Notes: generated by a model not told the origin, from the sequence alone. DNA of 64,000 bases from Vreelandella nanhaiensis (GCF_003990185.1 NZ_RZHF01000004.1:434001-498000), one strand, 5' to 3'. Numbered from the stretch's first letter, positions 44,354 to 51,475 are shown. Program-made: numbers and translations.

Positions 44354-44499
44354 GCCCGCGCCCTCCCGCGTTGCATCCGACGCATGCAGTGCTTGCATGC
44401 TGGCAAGGGTTCACGGGTACCGGGGTCGCGAAACTCGCTGGGCGGCTTGCGGTACTGACACTCGGGGCACTTGGGCTGAATGTAGGCTTTGTGCTTCAT
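44350..44499 (-). CDS. 49-aa zinc-ribbon protein
   Basis: Short gene encoding MKHKAYIQPKCPECQYRKPP and onward, with two CxxC knuckles (CPEC, CKHC) and a basic C terminus (RRMQRGRARA). ATG 44499 is preceded by GGAGGTGAGGC, a near-perfect Shine-Dalgarno. Both ends overlap neighbours by ATGA, so it is inserted in a tight translationally coupled chain. Probably binds one zinc and perhaps nucleic acid. Easily missed because of its size. Confidence 0.75.
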   Translation of the reverse strand: MKHKAYIQPKCPECQYRKPPSEFRDPGTREPLPACKHCMRRMQRGRARA

Positions 44500-45008
44500 G
44501 CCTCACCTCCGACCGCCACCAGTTGCTTACCGGTTTCAATCAGCCACGCAAGATCACGCCACGCGTCAGCATCACCGGCAGCGTGGGCCTTCTCAGCCTG
44601 CGCCAGCAGTGCGGCATTCATGGCGGCGCAACGGTCGAGCAGTTCTGTACTTATCCGATCACGGCCAGATAAGAATAGGGTTAGCTCCTCTGCCTGGCGC
44701 TTGCCTTCCTCTGCCTGAAAAGCTTTTACTTCCTGCTCTTTGGCGGCGGGCAATCCTTTTACACCGCCCGCCCTGCGCAGCACAGCCTCGCCCCTAGTGG
44801 TGGGCGTCCAGCCTCGGCTATGGTCTGCTGATCCAGTGACTGACAGCAGGCCCTCGCTCTTTAGAACATGCAGCGTTCCGACAGTCGCACTAATGGAGTA
44901 CGGTTTCGCCAAGGCAGCGATGGTATTGGTCGCAACGCCACCCCGGTATTTCTTATTTTCACTGCAAACCAACTGCAGCACCAGGTGCTCAAGGCTACTT
45001 AGCGGCAT
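44496..45008 (-). CDS. Phage protein with N-terminal winged-helix-like region
   Basis: 170 aa. Residues about 1-75 (MPLSSLEHLVLQLVCSENKK, IAALAKPYSISATVGTLHVLKSEGLLSVTG, TPTTRGEAVL) follow the winged helix pattern of DNA-binding proteins. The C-terminal half is an Ala/Glu-rich helix with AAGDADAWRDLAWLIETGKQL. ATGA and 14-bp overlaps join it to neighbours. It probably acts in early gene regulation or replication; no family name is certain. Confidence 0.65.
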   Translation of the reverse strand: MPLSSLEHLVLQLVCSENKKYRGGVATNTIAALAKPYSISATVGTLHVLKSEGLLSVTGSADHSRGWTPTTRGEAVLRRAGGVKGLPAAKEQEVKAFQAEEGKRQAEELTLFLSGRDRISTELLDRCAAMNAALLAQAEKAHAAGDADAWRDLAWLIETGKQLVAVGGEA

Positions 45009-45327
45009 CGTTCGCGCCCTCCTGATAAATCAAATACGCTGCGGCTTGGCCTTTTTCGGTCAGCTGCAGTATCTGGCGGGCCGGTTTGTCCTGAGTCGTG
45101 CCCATGACGGTAATCAGATCTGCGTCAAGTAGCTCACGGGCGCGGCCGCAAATGCTCGACAGCGGTATGCCTGTGCGTTCTGCTGCCTGGTTGCGCGTCA
45201 TCGGTCCAGCGCTGAACGCTTCAAGCACATGCTGCTGACTTGCACATAGACGCCCGCTGCGGCGGTAATCGTGAAACGCTTCTGCTGAGACTTCGCGGCC
45301 CGTGGGCTGCATCACTGCTGTATTCAT
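44995..45327 (-). CDS. Winged-helix DNA-binding phage protein
   Basis: 110 aa. HTH pattern SQQHVLEAFSAGPMTRNQAAERTGIPLSSICGRARELLDADLI followed by a wing (GKPARQILQLTEKGQ-like) indicates a MarR/winged-helix fold. ATG 45327 has GGAGG 9 bp upstream. It follows the P-like replication gene by 2 bp, so is made with the replication proteins. Target unknown. Confidence 0.7.
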   Translation of the reverse strand: MNTAVMQPTGREVSAEAFHDYRRSGRLCASQQHVLEAFSAGPMTRNQAAERTGIPLSSICGRARELLDADLITVMGTTQDKPARQILQLTEKGQAAAYLIYQEGANDAAK

Positions 45328-45329
45328 GA

Positions 45330-46097
45330 TTAAGCTCCTCCCAGGCCTGCACGCATAAGGCGCAGGGCTTGGCTTGGGTTCATACGGTCAGGCATACCCG
45401 ACGCTGCGGCGCGTTGCTGGGCAGCTTCACGGCTGGCGCGCTCTGCCAGTTCTGCACGGTTCAGTTGGCTGTCGTGCCCGATCAGCGTGCGGGTCTGCAG
45501 CTGCTCGCCGTTCATCACGCGGTTAACCAGGGCGGCGTACTCTTTCCGGAAACGGCTTTCCATGCGGCTAGCGCGTGTTTCACCGCCACCGTGGGTCAGT
45601 TCCCACCAGCCCACGGCTTGGCCTGCCATGCGTACTGCTTCATGGCTCCAGGTGTGGCGCTGGGGCTGGTGGGCGTTAGCGGTAACCTCGCGCCAAGCTT
45701 CTGCCTCTCCCGGCAAGCCCATGTCTTCCGGCTTGGGCTGGCACATAGCGGCGAACGCTATCGGCATCGGAGGCCAAACCTCATCATTCGAGCGGGCCGC
45801 GTCTTGGATCTGCTGGCGCATACGGCGCAGGCCGATCGCTAACTGGCCGGGCGTGACGTGCTGCAGCTCTGCCCACCAAGCGCCGGTCTCATCAAACGCG
45901 CCCCACTGGCTGGAAAACTTGTTGCCGAACAGTTCGCCCATCACGTTGAACAATTCGTCCACGTCACCAGCCGTTAGCGCTGGACCATTCGCCGTCGATT
46001 GTTTGCCCTGCTCCTGCTGATGCGCGGCCTTCGGCGGCTGCTCGCGCTTCCTGAGCTGTGAGACGGCGAGTGGGAGTACGGTCGCGGCGGTTTGCAT
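45330..46097 (-). CDS. Replication protein P-like helicase loader
   Basis: 255 aa from ATG 46097 (MQTAATVLPLAVSQLRKREQ), chosen for GGAGG 8 bp upstream. It resembles lambda-P family proteins: DVDELFNVMGELFGNKFSSQWGAFDETGAWWAELQHVTPGQLAIGLRRM, then WPPMPIAFAAMCQP, found in phage replication protein P/YdaV-like loaders. It would bring the host DnaB helicase to the phage origin. It overlaps the upstream replication gene by 134 bp, longer than the typical lambda O-P spacing. Confidence 0.78.
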   Translation of the reverse strand: MQTAATVLPLAVSQLRKREQPPKAAHQQEQGKQSTANGPALTAGDVDELFNVMGELFGNKFSSQWGAFDETGAWWAELQHVTPGQLAIGLRRMRQQIQDAARSNDEVWPPMPIAFAAMCQPKPEDMGLPGEAEAWREVTANAHQPQRHTWSHEAVRMAGQAVGWWELTHGGGETRASRMESRFRKEYAALVNRVMNGEQLQTRTLIGHDSQLNRAELAERASREAAQQRAAASGMPDRMNPSQALRLMRAGLGGA

Positions 46098-46971
46098 GGG
46101 CGTTGCCTCCGGTGGTGGCGGTTTTCGTAGCGGTCTGTTGTTGGCGCTTGGCGTTCTCGTAGATCCAGCGCACAAGGCGGCGGGTCCAGTCTGCGTGGGT
46201 GTTCGTGCGGCCCGGCTGGGCGGCGAAGTGCTCACGGAAGTCGATCAGGGCGTCATGCACGTTGGCATCGGCTGACAGGCCGCGCTGCAGGCAGGCCATG
46301 CGGTAGGTTTCCGGCTCGGGCTCCCAATCCAGGTGCATGGCGGTTTTGCGGGGTGCGGCTTGATCGTCAGCGGCGGGTTCGCCGTCGTCGGCCTGTTGGG
46401 CGGCACGTTCGAAGATCGTCGGCTGAGTCTCGCGCGCATCAGAGAGAGAGGGGGTTACTCTCTGTTGTAGTCTCTGTAAGAAAACTCCGTTTGGGCAGTT
46501 CTGTGCACTCCCATCGGGGGAAACTTGATTCTCCGGTTGGGCGTTTTCAGATTCTCCGGTTGGGAGAGTCTGAGCAGCGGCGGGCGTTTCAGGCGGTTTT
46601 TCGGTTACTTCATCACTCAGCGCCAGCGCTAATTGAGCGGCTAACGCCTCAGAATTGACCCGGTACCACGTCTTGGCAGGAACGCCCTTCCGTACTTCCT
46701 CGAGCACGCCAATTTGGGTCAACTGCTTACGGGCAGTGACCTGCTGCTTGGCGCTCATACCGGTTTCGGCTTCCCAGCTATCGTGTTCGCCCTGTTGCTC
46801 TTTCCAGAACCAACCTTCACGCTTGGATGCTGTGGGCGTATTGGTCAGGAAAAGCGCTTGGCTCAGGAAGATGGCGCCCTGCACTGTGACGCCCGGCAAG
46901 CGAGTGAAAACAGCTTGATAGGCAACAGGGCGACCAAGTAGTGCGGGAAGCATGGCGGCGGTTATGGTCAT
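45964..46971 (-). CDS. DnaT-like replication initiation protein
   Basis: 335 aa from ATG 46971 (MTITAAMLPALLGRPVAYQA), preceded by GAGGTG. The N-terminal 120 residues include a winged-helix stretch (EAETGMSAKQQVTARKQLTQIGVLEEVRKG). A Pro/Gln/Ala linker follows, then a DnaT-type ssDNA-binding domain near 225-290 (LDWEPEPETYRMACLQRGLSA, HADWTRRLVRWIYENAK). Equivalent to lambda O: origin binding plus loader contact. An origin within its own gene is plausible (as in lambda) but iterons were not identified. Confidence 0.78.
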   Translation of the reverse strand: MTITAAMLPALLGRPVAYQAVFTRLPGVTVQGAIFLSQALFLTNTPTASKREGWFWKEQQGEHDSWEAETGMSAKQQVTARKQLTQIGVLEEVRKGVPAKTWYRVNSEALAAQLALALSDEVTEKPPETPAAAQTLPTGESENAQPENQVSPDGSAQNCPNGVFLQRLQQRVTPSLSDARETQPTIFERAAQQADDGEPAADDQAAPRKTAMHLDWEPEPETYRMACLQRGLSADANVHDALIDFREHFAAQPGRTNTHADWTRRLVRWIYENAKRQQQTATKTATTGGNAHANRRDRTPTRRLTAQEARAAAEGRASAGAGQTIDGEWSSANGW

Positions 46972-46981
46972 GGCCTTCACC

Positions 46982-47275
46982 TCAGAGCCGACGCCCAAGA
47001 CGACGGATAACGGCAGCAGATAGCTTGCCCTCACGTTGCATCTTGGCTAATTGGTCGGAATAGCTTGTGCCTCCCTTGGGCTTTAGGTCGGAGTCAGGGA
47101 CACGTCCACGGCGTGACCAGTCGTAAACAGTCGTAACGGCTACATCCAATGCATCAGCAACCACAGAGAATCCTCCGCAGTCACTAATCACATCACGTAG
47201 AGTTACTGGCCGAAGAGGTACTTGCTCATGGCTTGAATGGGTAGCTGGCTGAGTAGCTTTGCTAATAGACGACAT
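46982..47275 (-). CDS. Cro-like repressor
   Basis: 97 aa from ATG 47275 (MSSISKATQPATHSSHEQVP), with GAGG 8 bp upstream. Residues about 25-60 (LRDVISDCGGFSVVADALDVAVTTVYDWSRRGRVPDSDL) form an HTH typical of Cro/YdaS proteins. First gene of the minus-strand early operon and divergent from the repressor gene, so it is the lytic-side regulator that shares the 47276-47441 operators. Length is a little above lambda Cro (66 aa). Confidence 0.8.
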   Translation of the reverse strand: MSSISKATQPATHSSHEQVPLRPVTLRDVISDCGGFSVVADALDVAVTTVYDWSRRGRVPDSDLKPKGGTSYSDQLAKMQREGKLSAAVIRRLGRRL

Positions 47276-47441
47276 TGCGGCTGCCTCGCATTTGGTTAAT
47301 ACGTAAATGCTACGTATATAACCGTACAAAGGCAAGAAATTACATATATTGCACCAATTACAATTATGCTAATTGACGCTAAACTACGCGTATTCCTGTA
47401 GTTTTCAGGCTAGTTAGCGCCGCACTGGAGTTCCGAAATTC
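47276..47441. promoter_or_regulatory. Immunity control region (cro/cI operators and promoters)
   Basis: AT-rich 166-bp intergenic region. TACGTA-AATGC-TACGTA at 47300-47316 lies in front of cro; TACGCGTA at 47385-47392 lies within the spacer of a candidate repressor promoter (TTGACG 47373-47378, CTGTAG 47396-47401). The same TACGT motif recurs at 48572-48627. These are the likely binding sites of the repressor and/or Cro protein. Confidence 0.6.
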
Positions 47442-47909
47442 ATGACCGACAAGCAACCCCCTGGGCCAAGCCGGGAATTAGTTTGGGAGCGAGTCATGCA
47501 AGCCGCCCAAGATTTTCACAAACACCCAAAGGAACGTGGTGTCTCGAAGCTAATAGCTATCGACGCGAATAAGTCCATTCAATACGTTTCAGATTGGAAG
47601 GCTGGAAGATCCCCTATTCCCATGGCCACTCTTACTACACTAGCCACGGTGTATGGCGTCAGCGCGGGATACTTGGCAGGCTTTACCGACGATCCGGTAC
47701 CGAAAGTTTCGCGAGATGATGCGAGGCTTAGCGCCAGAATGGCTGAACTTGTTGAGCGGGCAATTGAGAAATCTAGCGAGCCTGTGGACACCATGCTAGC
47801 TACCCGCTTATGTCAGCAAGCTATACAGATGCTATTGAGTGGCGAAAAAGACACCACGATACTTGGTACTCTAATCAACGTGGCAGAAGGCCGTACCGAC
47901 GACGGCTAA
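47442..47909 (+). CDS. Short CI-like repressor without peptidase domain
   Basis: 155 aa. The N-terminal XRE-type HTH covers about residues 15-80 (VSKLIAIDANKSIQYVSDWKAGRSPIPMATLTTLATVYGVSAGYL). The C-terminal 75 residues are helical (RMAELVERAIEKSSEPVDTML, LLSGEKDTTILGTLINVA), suited to oligomerisation. No S24 Ala-Gly cleavage site or Ser/Lys protease dyad is present, so RecA-stimulated self-cleavage is not expected. Divergent from cro, followed by a strong terminator. Induction probably needs an antirepressor. Confidence 0.8.
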   Translation: MTDKQPPGPSRELVWERVMQAAQDFHKHPKERGVSKLIAIDANKSIQYVSDWKAGRSPIPMATLTTLATVYGVSAGYLAGFTDDPVPKVSRDDARLSARMAELVERAIEKSSEPVDTMLATRLCQQAIQMLLSGEKDTTILGTLINVAEGRTDDG

Positions 47910-47958
47910 ACATTATTGCAATATTGCATCACTCTTTGCGCAGCAGCCCTGAACACCA

Positions 47959-47980
47959 CCGCCACCCAGGCGGTTTTTTT
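47959..47980 (+). terminator. Terminator of the repressor gene
   Basis: CCGCC-ACCCA-GGCGG followed by seven T, about 50 bp after the repressor stop. Confidence 0.85.
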
Positions 47981-47990
47981 ATACCTAGCC

Positions 47991-48092
47991 CTAACAAGCT
48001 ATGCATGCAGGCAGCCTTATTCCACGCCCTGCAGCAGCCCGCCCACCCTTGCTATAACACGGATTTCCCGATATGCAAGGCGATAATTTCAT
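47991..48092 (-). CDS. Possible 33-aa ORF with perfect Shine-Dalgarno
   Basis: Minus-strand ATG 48092 (MKLSPCISGNPCYSKGG...) is preceded by AGGAGGT 8 bp upstream, an ideal ribosome-binding site, and ends at TAG 47991. It has five Cys and no recognised fold. The AT-rich region around it between the repressor terminator and the LexA box has otherwise no clear gene. It may be a chance match. Confidence 0.25.
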   Translation of the reverse strand: MKLSPCISGNPCYSKGGRAAAGRGIRLPACIAC

Positions 48093-48286
48093 CTTTTTTT
48101 ACCTCCTTTGGCCTTGCGTATCGCGCGATCCATGGAGAATGGAATAAGGACAAATTAGAGACACAAGGCGAAATGATGAGACAAACAACGGGAGCGCTTG
48201 ACGCCTGTTCTGCCCACAACAAACAAAGCGGACAATATATAATGCTAATGCCCCTGAGGGGTGGCCAAACCATAACTTTCACTATA

Positions 48287-48302
48287 CTGTATATCTATAC
48301 AG
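48287..48302. promoter_or_regulatory. LexA (SOS) box
   Basis: CTGTATATCTATACAG fits the gammaproteobacterial LexA consensus CTGT-N8-ACAG perfectly with an AT-rich alternating centre, preceded by TA. It lies 3 bp before the first ATG of a small plus-strand ORF and overlaps -10-like TATACT (48283-48288) and TATACA (48296-48301). Transcription of the ORF should rise after DNA damage. Confidence 0.82.
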
Positions 48303-48305
48303 GCT

Positions 48306-48512
48306 ATGGCCATGGGGCAAAAACAAATGCATGACAGCAAGCGCCAGCAGCGCGCTCAAAACGAACAAGCTAATAAACCAAAAAACGATTCCCTTAAATT
48401 AGCTAACGCTGCGATCACGCACCCTAGACCTCAAAAAAACGAGATAAGTGACGCCGTACGAAGAGTTATAGCGAGCCACGCTGACGGCGTAGATTACACG
48501 CTCTCACCATAG
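48306..48512 (+). CDS. Small basic SOS-controlled protein, candidate antirepressor
   Basis: 68 aa from ATG 48306, or 61 aa from ATG 48327 (MHDSKRQQRAQNEQANKP), which has GGGG 9 bp upstream and is preferred if transcription starts in the LexA box. Highly polar and basic N terminus, C-terminal helix (EISDAVRRVIASHADGV); no TM. A strong terminator 22 bp after the stop makes it monocistronic. LexA-controlled small proteins next to a non-cleavable repressor are antirepressors in phage 186 (Tum) and Gifsy prophages; the same role is proposed here without sequence similarity. Confidence 0.6.
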   Translation: MAMGQKQMHDSKRQQRAQNEQANKPKNDSLKLANAAITHPRPQKNEISDAVRRVIASHADGVDYTLSP

Positions 48513-48534
48513 CTGTTACCAGCACTTAAAAGAG

Positions 48535-48561
48535 AATACCGGCCATGTGCCGGTATTTTTT
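48535..48561 (+). terminator. Terminator after the SOS-controlled ORF
   Basis: AATACCGGC-CATGT-GCCGGTATT followed by T4 more, 22 bp downstream of the stop codon. Confidence 0.85.
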
Positions 48562-48571
48562 GTTCTGAATA

Positions 48572-48627
48572 TACGTATTTAACTTGACCTATTACGTGCT
48601 TTTACGTAGTTTTATATGAAACACGTA
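48572..48627 (+). promoter_or_regulatory. Promoter with phased TACGT operators
   Basis: TTGACC (48584-48589), 17-bp spacer, TAGTTT (48607-48612) directs the long plus-strand operon. TACGTA at 48572, TACGT at 48593, TACGTA at 48603 and ACGTA at 48623 are spaced about 10 or 20 bp, on one face of the helix. They flank and fill the promoter, like repressor operators. Same motif as in the cro/cI region. Confidence 0.6.
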
Positions 48628-48642
48628 CTTTAGGTTACAGCC

Positions 48643-48954
48643 ATGTCCCTCACCAAACGCCAAAACCAGATTGTTTGCCTCCTCGCTGAGGGCCATACCG
48701 CTGAGCAATGCGCGGCACTGATGAATCGATCGGTCGGCACCGTGCGCCGCCACATCATCTTGGCTTGCGAGCGAGTCAAGGCCCGCAACACCACTCACCT
48801 TGTCGCGCTGGCCATCAGCCGAGAATGGGTTCGTTTAACGCTGGGGCTAGTGCTCTCCATCTGCATCGCGTTTGGCAACGGTGACGATCAGCAGCGCAAC
48901 ACGGCTCGCCTACGCATACAGCGCCCAAACACACAACTACGTCGGGAGGTGTGA
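48643..48954 (+). CDS. LuxR-type HTH protein with C-terminal membrane segment
   Basis: 103 aa. Residues 2-58 are a GerE/LuxR HTH (LTKRQNQIVCLLAEGHTAEQCAALMNRSVGTVRRHIILACERV). It is followed by a hydrophobic segment at about 64-77 (LTLGLVLSICIAFG) and a basic tail. There is no receiver or ligand domain. First gene of the plus-strand operon behind a promoter with TACGT operators. A membrane-tethered DNA-binding protein or a shadow regulator is possible; unusual for a phage. Confidence 0.7.
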   Translation: MSLTKRQNQIVCLLAEGHTAEQCAALMNRSVGTVRRHIILACERVKARNTTHLVALAISREWVRLTLGLVLSICIAFGNGDDQQRNTARLRIQRPNTQLRREV

Positions 48955-48957
48955 ACC

Positions 48958-49170
48958 ATGGCTATCAACACTATCGAGCAGGCACTTGCCGCAATGGCGG
49001 ACGAACTTAAAAGCGCCCGCATGACTGCCCTTGCCCATCAGGCAGTTGCCAAAGGCGGCGATCTGCAAGTGATGCTCGTCGTTAGAACGGCAAAGCAAGG
49101 CGCCGTCGTTTCCATGGAGGCTCGTGATTGTGTTGTTGAGAGCTTCGGTTCGTTCATCCGGCTGAAATAA
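48958..49170 (+). CDS. Small phage protein
   Basis: 70 aa: MAINTIEQALAAMADELKSA, then a beta-like section (GGDLQVMLVVRTAKQGAVVSMEARDCVVESFGSFIRL). ATG has GGAGG 8 bp upstream and begins 3 bp after the LuxR-like gene stop. No domain recognised. Expressed from the left-operon promoter. Confidence 0.65.
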   Translation: MAINTIEQALAAMADELKSARMTALAHQAVAKGGDLQVMLVVRTAKQGAVVSMEARDCVVESFGSFIRLK

Positions 49171-49193
49171 GCCAGTACTTGGAGCGTTTAAGC

Positions 49194-49511
49194 ATGAGCC
49201 TACAAGCACCCAAAACCATTACCGAAGTGTTCCAGGCGAACAATATCAACAGCGCGTTTGCCTGCACGCTTCTGCATTGCCAAGAGCTGGCGCTGGCCGT
49301 GAACCTGCAGCGCAAATACGCGGTGATGCTGGAAACCACCCAGCACGGCATCTTTTGCGAATCGTGGGAAGCCCAGCACAACGCCCAGCACGTTAGCCAC
49401 ACGCAACATGATTGCTTTTACTCACACCATGAGACGGCTATTACGGCTATCTGCGACATCAATGAACACCTCACCACGCTGCTACACGAAAGCGCAGGCG
49501 GTGCGGCATGA
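49194..49511 (+). CDS. Small phage protein
   Basis: 105 aa starting MSLQAPKTITEVFQANNINS; GGAG 9 bp upstream. Rich in His and Cys (LLHCQELALAV, HNAQHVSHTQHDCFYSHHETAI), which could bind a metal, but spacing is not a known motif. ATGA overlap with the following gene shows coupling. Function unknown. Confidence 0.6.
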   Translation: MSLQAPKTITEVFQANNINSAFACTLLHCQELALAVNLQRKYAVMLETTQHGIFCESWEAQHNAQHVSHTQHDCFYSHHETAITAICDINEHLTTLLHESAGGAA

Positions 49512-49801
49512 CTCACGTTATCAGCCTCTGCTTTGCCATCGCCGCCTGGCAGCGCCACGCCATGCAAGACGGCTACACGCTGCAAAGCACCGTTATCCAT
49601 GCGCAACAGGTGCCAAACGGCTACCTACCCGCGTTCACCGGTGCCGACGGTACGAGAATCATCGTTCGCCTGAACCATCCGCTACCTACCGAGCAAGCTG
49701 CACGCAATTGCCTGCGCGATGTGCTGTGGGCAGCTCACAGCGAGCAGCGTATCTGCCTGCTGCCCCACCCGCTAACGCCAGTACAGGAACAAGCCGCATG
49801 A
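49508..49801 (+). CDS. Small phage protein
   Basis: 97 aa starting MTHVISLCFAIAAWQRHAMQ. It reads as a compact alpha/beta protein (VPNGYLPAFTGADGTRIIVRLNHPLPTEQAARNCLRDVLW). Both ends overlap neighbours by ATGA. No family recognised; the surrounding run of small coupled genes is typical for lambda left-operon accessory genes. Confidence 0.6.
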   Translation: MTHVISLCFAIAAWQRHAMQDGYTLQSTVIHAQQVPNGYLPAFTGADGTRIIVRLNHPLPTEQAARNCLRDVLWAAHSEQRICLLPHPLTPVQEQAA

Positions 49802-50121
49802 GTATTCAACTATCAAAAACTCTCTGGGCTGGCGCCCTTCTCGGTGCCGTGCTGGTCATGAGTCACTTATCAAAAGGCGAAGCGCAGGATCAGCAGCAGT
49901 GGCTAACCGCGTACTGCACAGAAGCGGCCGTGTGGGCGGCCGAAGAAGCCCGGGGCGTACCGCTTAATCAGCGCACCGGCCAGCCTGATTATCGCGGTAT
50001 CGCCGCCGAGCAATGCCCCGGCATGCGCCCTGCCGGCCCCGCGATCGATGACGACTACCGAGCGCCAGCACGACTGGCAATACCGGATGCCGCGCCCATT
50101 CAACAGCTTGTTCAGTTTTGA
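49798..50121 (+). CDS. Small exported or membrane-anchored phage protein
   Basis: 107 aa from ATG 49798 (overlapping the previous stop). The N-terminal hydrophobic segment (residues 6-23, SKTLWAGALLGAVLVMSHL) and KGEAQDQQ after it suggest a signal peptide or TM anchor. The remainder carries two Cys (TAYCTEAAVWAAEEARGVPLNQRTGQPDY, EQCPGMRPAGPAIDDDYRAPARL). The longer frame upstream is a shadow of the two preceding genes. Confidence 0.6.
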   Translation: MSIQLSKTLWAGALLGAVLVMSHLSKGEAQDQQQWLTAYCTEAAVWAAEEARGVPLNQRTGQPDYRGIAAEQCPGMRPAGPAIDDDYRAPARLAIPDAAPIQQLVQF

Positions 50122-50129
50122 GGTGAGTG

Positions 50130-50510
50130 ATGATCACGCCCGTTTCATTAGTCGATTACAAAAACACAGTGCTTGAGTTGATCGAAGAGCTGGATGCTGA
50201 TTGTGAAGAATGCGACGGCACCGGCGTTTGCCCTTGCTGCGAACGCGAATGCCAAGAGTGCGACGGCTTCGGCACAAAGGGTAAAGAGCTTAGCGATTGC
50301 GACATTCACGCCATGTATTTCCAAGCCGTGATGCTCAGCCTCAAAAAGCTATGTGCTTACTCCAGCCGCCACGACTTCCTTACTGAGGCGGGCGACTTCA
50401 TCAAAACAAATGGCAGGCCGGATATGCGTAGCGCATGGCTAAAACATTACCAGTTTGGAGCCGCGCCATTTATCGACATATCCCAACCCAACATCAACAC
50501 CGTGCATTAA
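50130..50510 (+). CDS. DnaJ-type zinc-motif phage protein
   Basis: 126 aa from ATG 50130, with GAGG 6 bp upstream. Residues 25-50 (CEECDGTGVCPCCERECQEC then DGFG) contain CxxCxGxG repeats as in DnaJ-type zinc centres. The rest is helical (HAMYFQAVMLSLKKLCAYSSRH). Likely a zinc protein involved in protein or nucleic-acid binding. A second CxxCxGxG protein lies in the same operon at 52989-53501. Confidence 0.65.
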   Translation: MITPVSLVDYKNTVLELIEELDADCEECDGTGVCPCCERECQECDGFGTKGKELSDCDIHAMYFQAVMLSLKKLCAYSSRHDFLTEAGDFIKTNGRPDMRSAWLKHYQFGAAPFIDISQPNINTVH

Positions 50511-50521
50511 GGATGACAGCT

Positions 50522-51475
50522 ATGTGGTTCAAAAATCTACACCTCTACCGTCTGCACGAAGTTCAGCTACTGAGCCCTGAGCAAATGGCCATGGCCCTAA
50601 CCGATCATGCCGCCAAGCCTTTGGGCACCGCCGACGCCCGCCGGCTTGGCTGGACAGCGCCAGCGGGTCGCCTTGGTGGCGGTCAGTTACTGCACACGGT
50701 CCAGAACGATGGCCACCGCCTGATAAGCGCCCTACGCCAAGAGCGCATGCTACCCGCTTCCGTAATCAAGGAAGAAGTAGACGAGCAAGTAGCCGACATT
50801 GAGGCCCGCGAAGGCCGCAAGGTAACGCGTAAAGAGAAAATGGCGCTCAAGGAGCAGGTAACCGAAGCGCTACTGCCTCGCGCCTTTACACGCAGTCAGA
50901 AGATTGACCTCTGGTGGGACACCGAGCGCAACCTGATTGGCGTCAATACGCCAAGCCGCTCACGCGCAGAAGACGTGTTGGACCTGCTACGGGAAACACT
51001 GGGCAGCCTGAAAGCCACGCCCCTGTCATCCCAGACGCTACCCATTCGTGCCATGACCACCTGGTTAGGCGACCCGGCTACCCGCCCAGCTGATTTGCAG
51101 ATTGGCGATAGCGTAGTACTGAAAGCAAAAGGTGATGACGGCGTACTGCGCGGGCGCCAGGTAGATCTGGATAGTGACGAAATGCAGCAACTACTTGAAA
51201 GCGGCCGACAAGCCAGCCAAATGGCCATGGCTATCGAGGGGCAGCTTTCATTTGTGCTCCACGACGATCTAGCGCTCAAGTCGCTGCGCTTCGGTGATGC
51301 GCTCATTGAGGAAGCCGACCACGCCGATGATGGCGACGATGCCTTGGCACGCCTTGAGACTGACTTTGTGCTCATGGCTGGCAGCCTGCGCGATAACGTA
51401 GCGCGCCTGATTGAGTGGCTGGACGGTGAGAATCAGCAGGAACCCGCGTCAACTAAGAGCGAGGCCCAGTCATGA
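50522..51475 (+). CDS. rdgC: RdgC family recombination-associated protein
   Basis: 317 aa from ATG 50522 (MWFKNLHLYRL), AAGGA 8 bp upstream. Typical RdgC features: MWFKNL start, GWTAPAGRLGG, LISALRQERMLPASVIKEEVDEQVADIEAREGRKVTRKEKMALKEQV, LLPRAFTRSQKIDLWWD, and L-G-S-L. RdgC forms a DNA-encircling dimer that restrains RecA. A phage copy could modulate RecA-driven recombination or SOS timing, or protect replicating phage DNA. Length slightly above E. coli RdgC (303 aa). Confidence 0.88.
   Translation: MWFKNLHLYRLHEVQLLSPEQMAMALTDHAAKPLGTADARRLGWTAPAGRLGGGQLLHTVQNDGHRLISALRQERMLPASVIKEEVDEQVADIEAREGRKVTRKEKMALKEQVTEALLPRAFTRSQKIDLWWDTERNLIGVNTPSRSRAEDVLDLLRETLGSLKATPLSSQTLPIRAMTTWLGDPATRPADLQIGDSVVLKAKGDDGVLRGRQVDLDSDEMQQLLESGRQASQMAMAIEGQLSFVLHDDLALKSLRFGDALIEEADHADDGDDALARLETDFVLMAGSLRDNVARLIEWLDGENQQEPASTKSEAQS

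Noticed and set aside
47810..48334. 174-aa plus-strand ORF after the repressor
   Set aside because: It starts inside the repressor gene, crosses its strong terminator and the LexA box, and has no start signal or protein-like composition.
49408..49797. N-terminal extension of the ORF ending at 50121
   Set aside because: It overlaps two better-supported genes; ATG 49798 with ATGA overlap and a signal-like segment is the sensible start.
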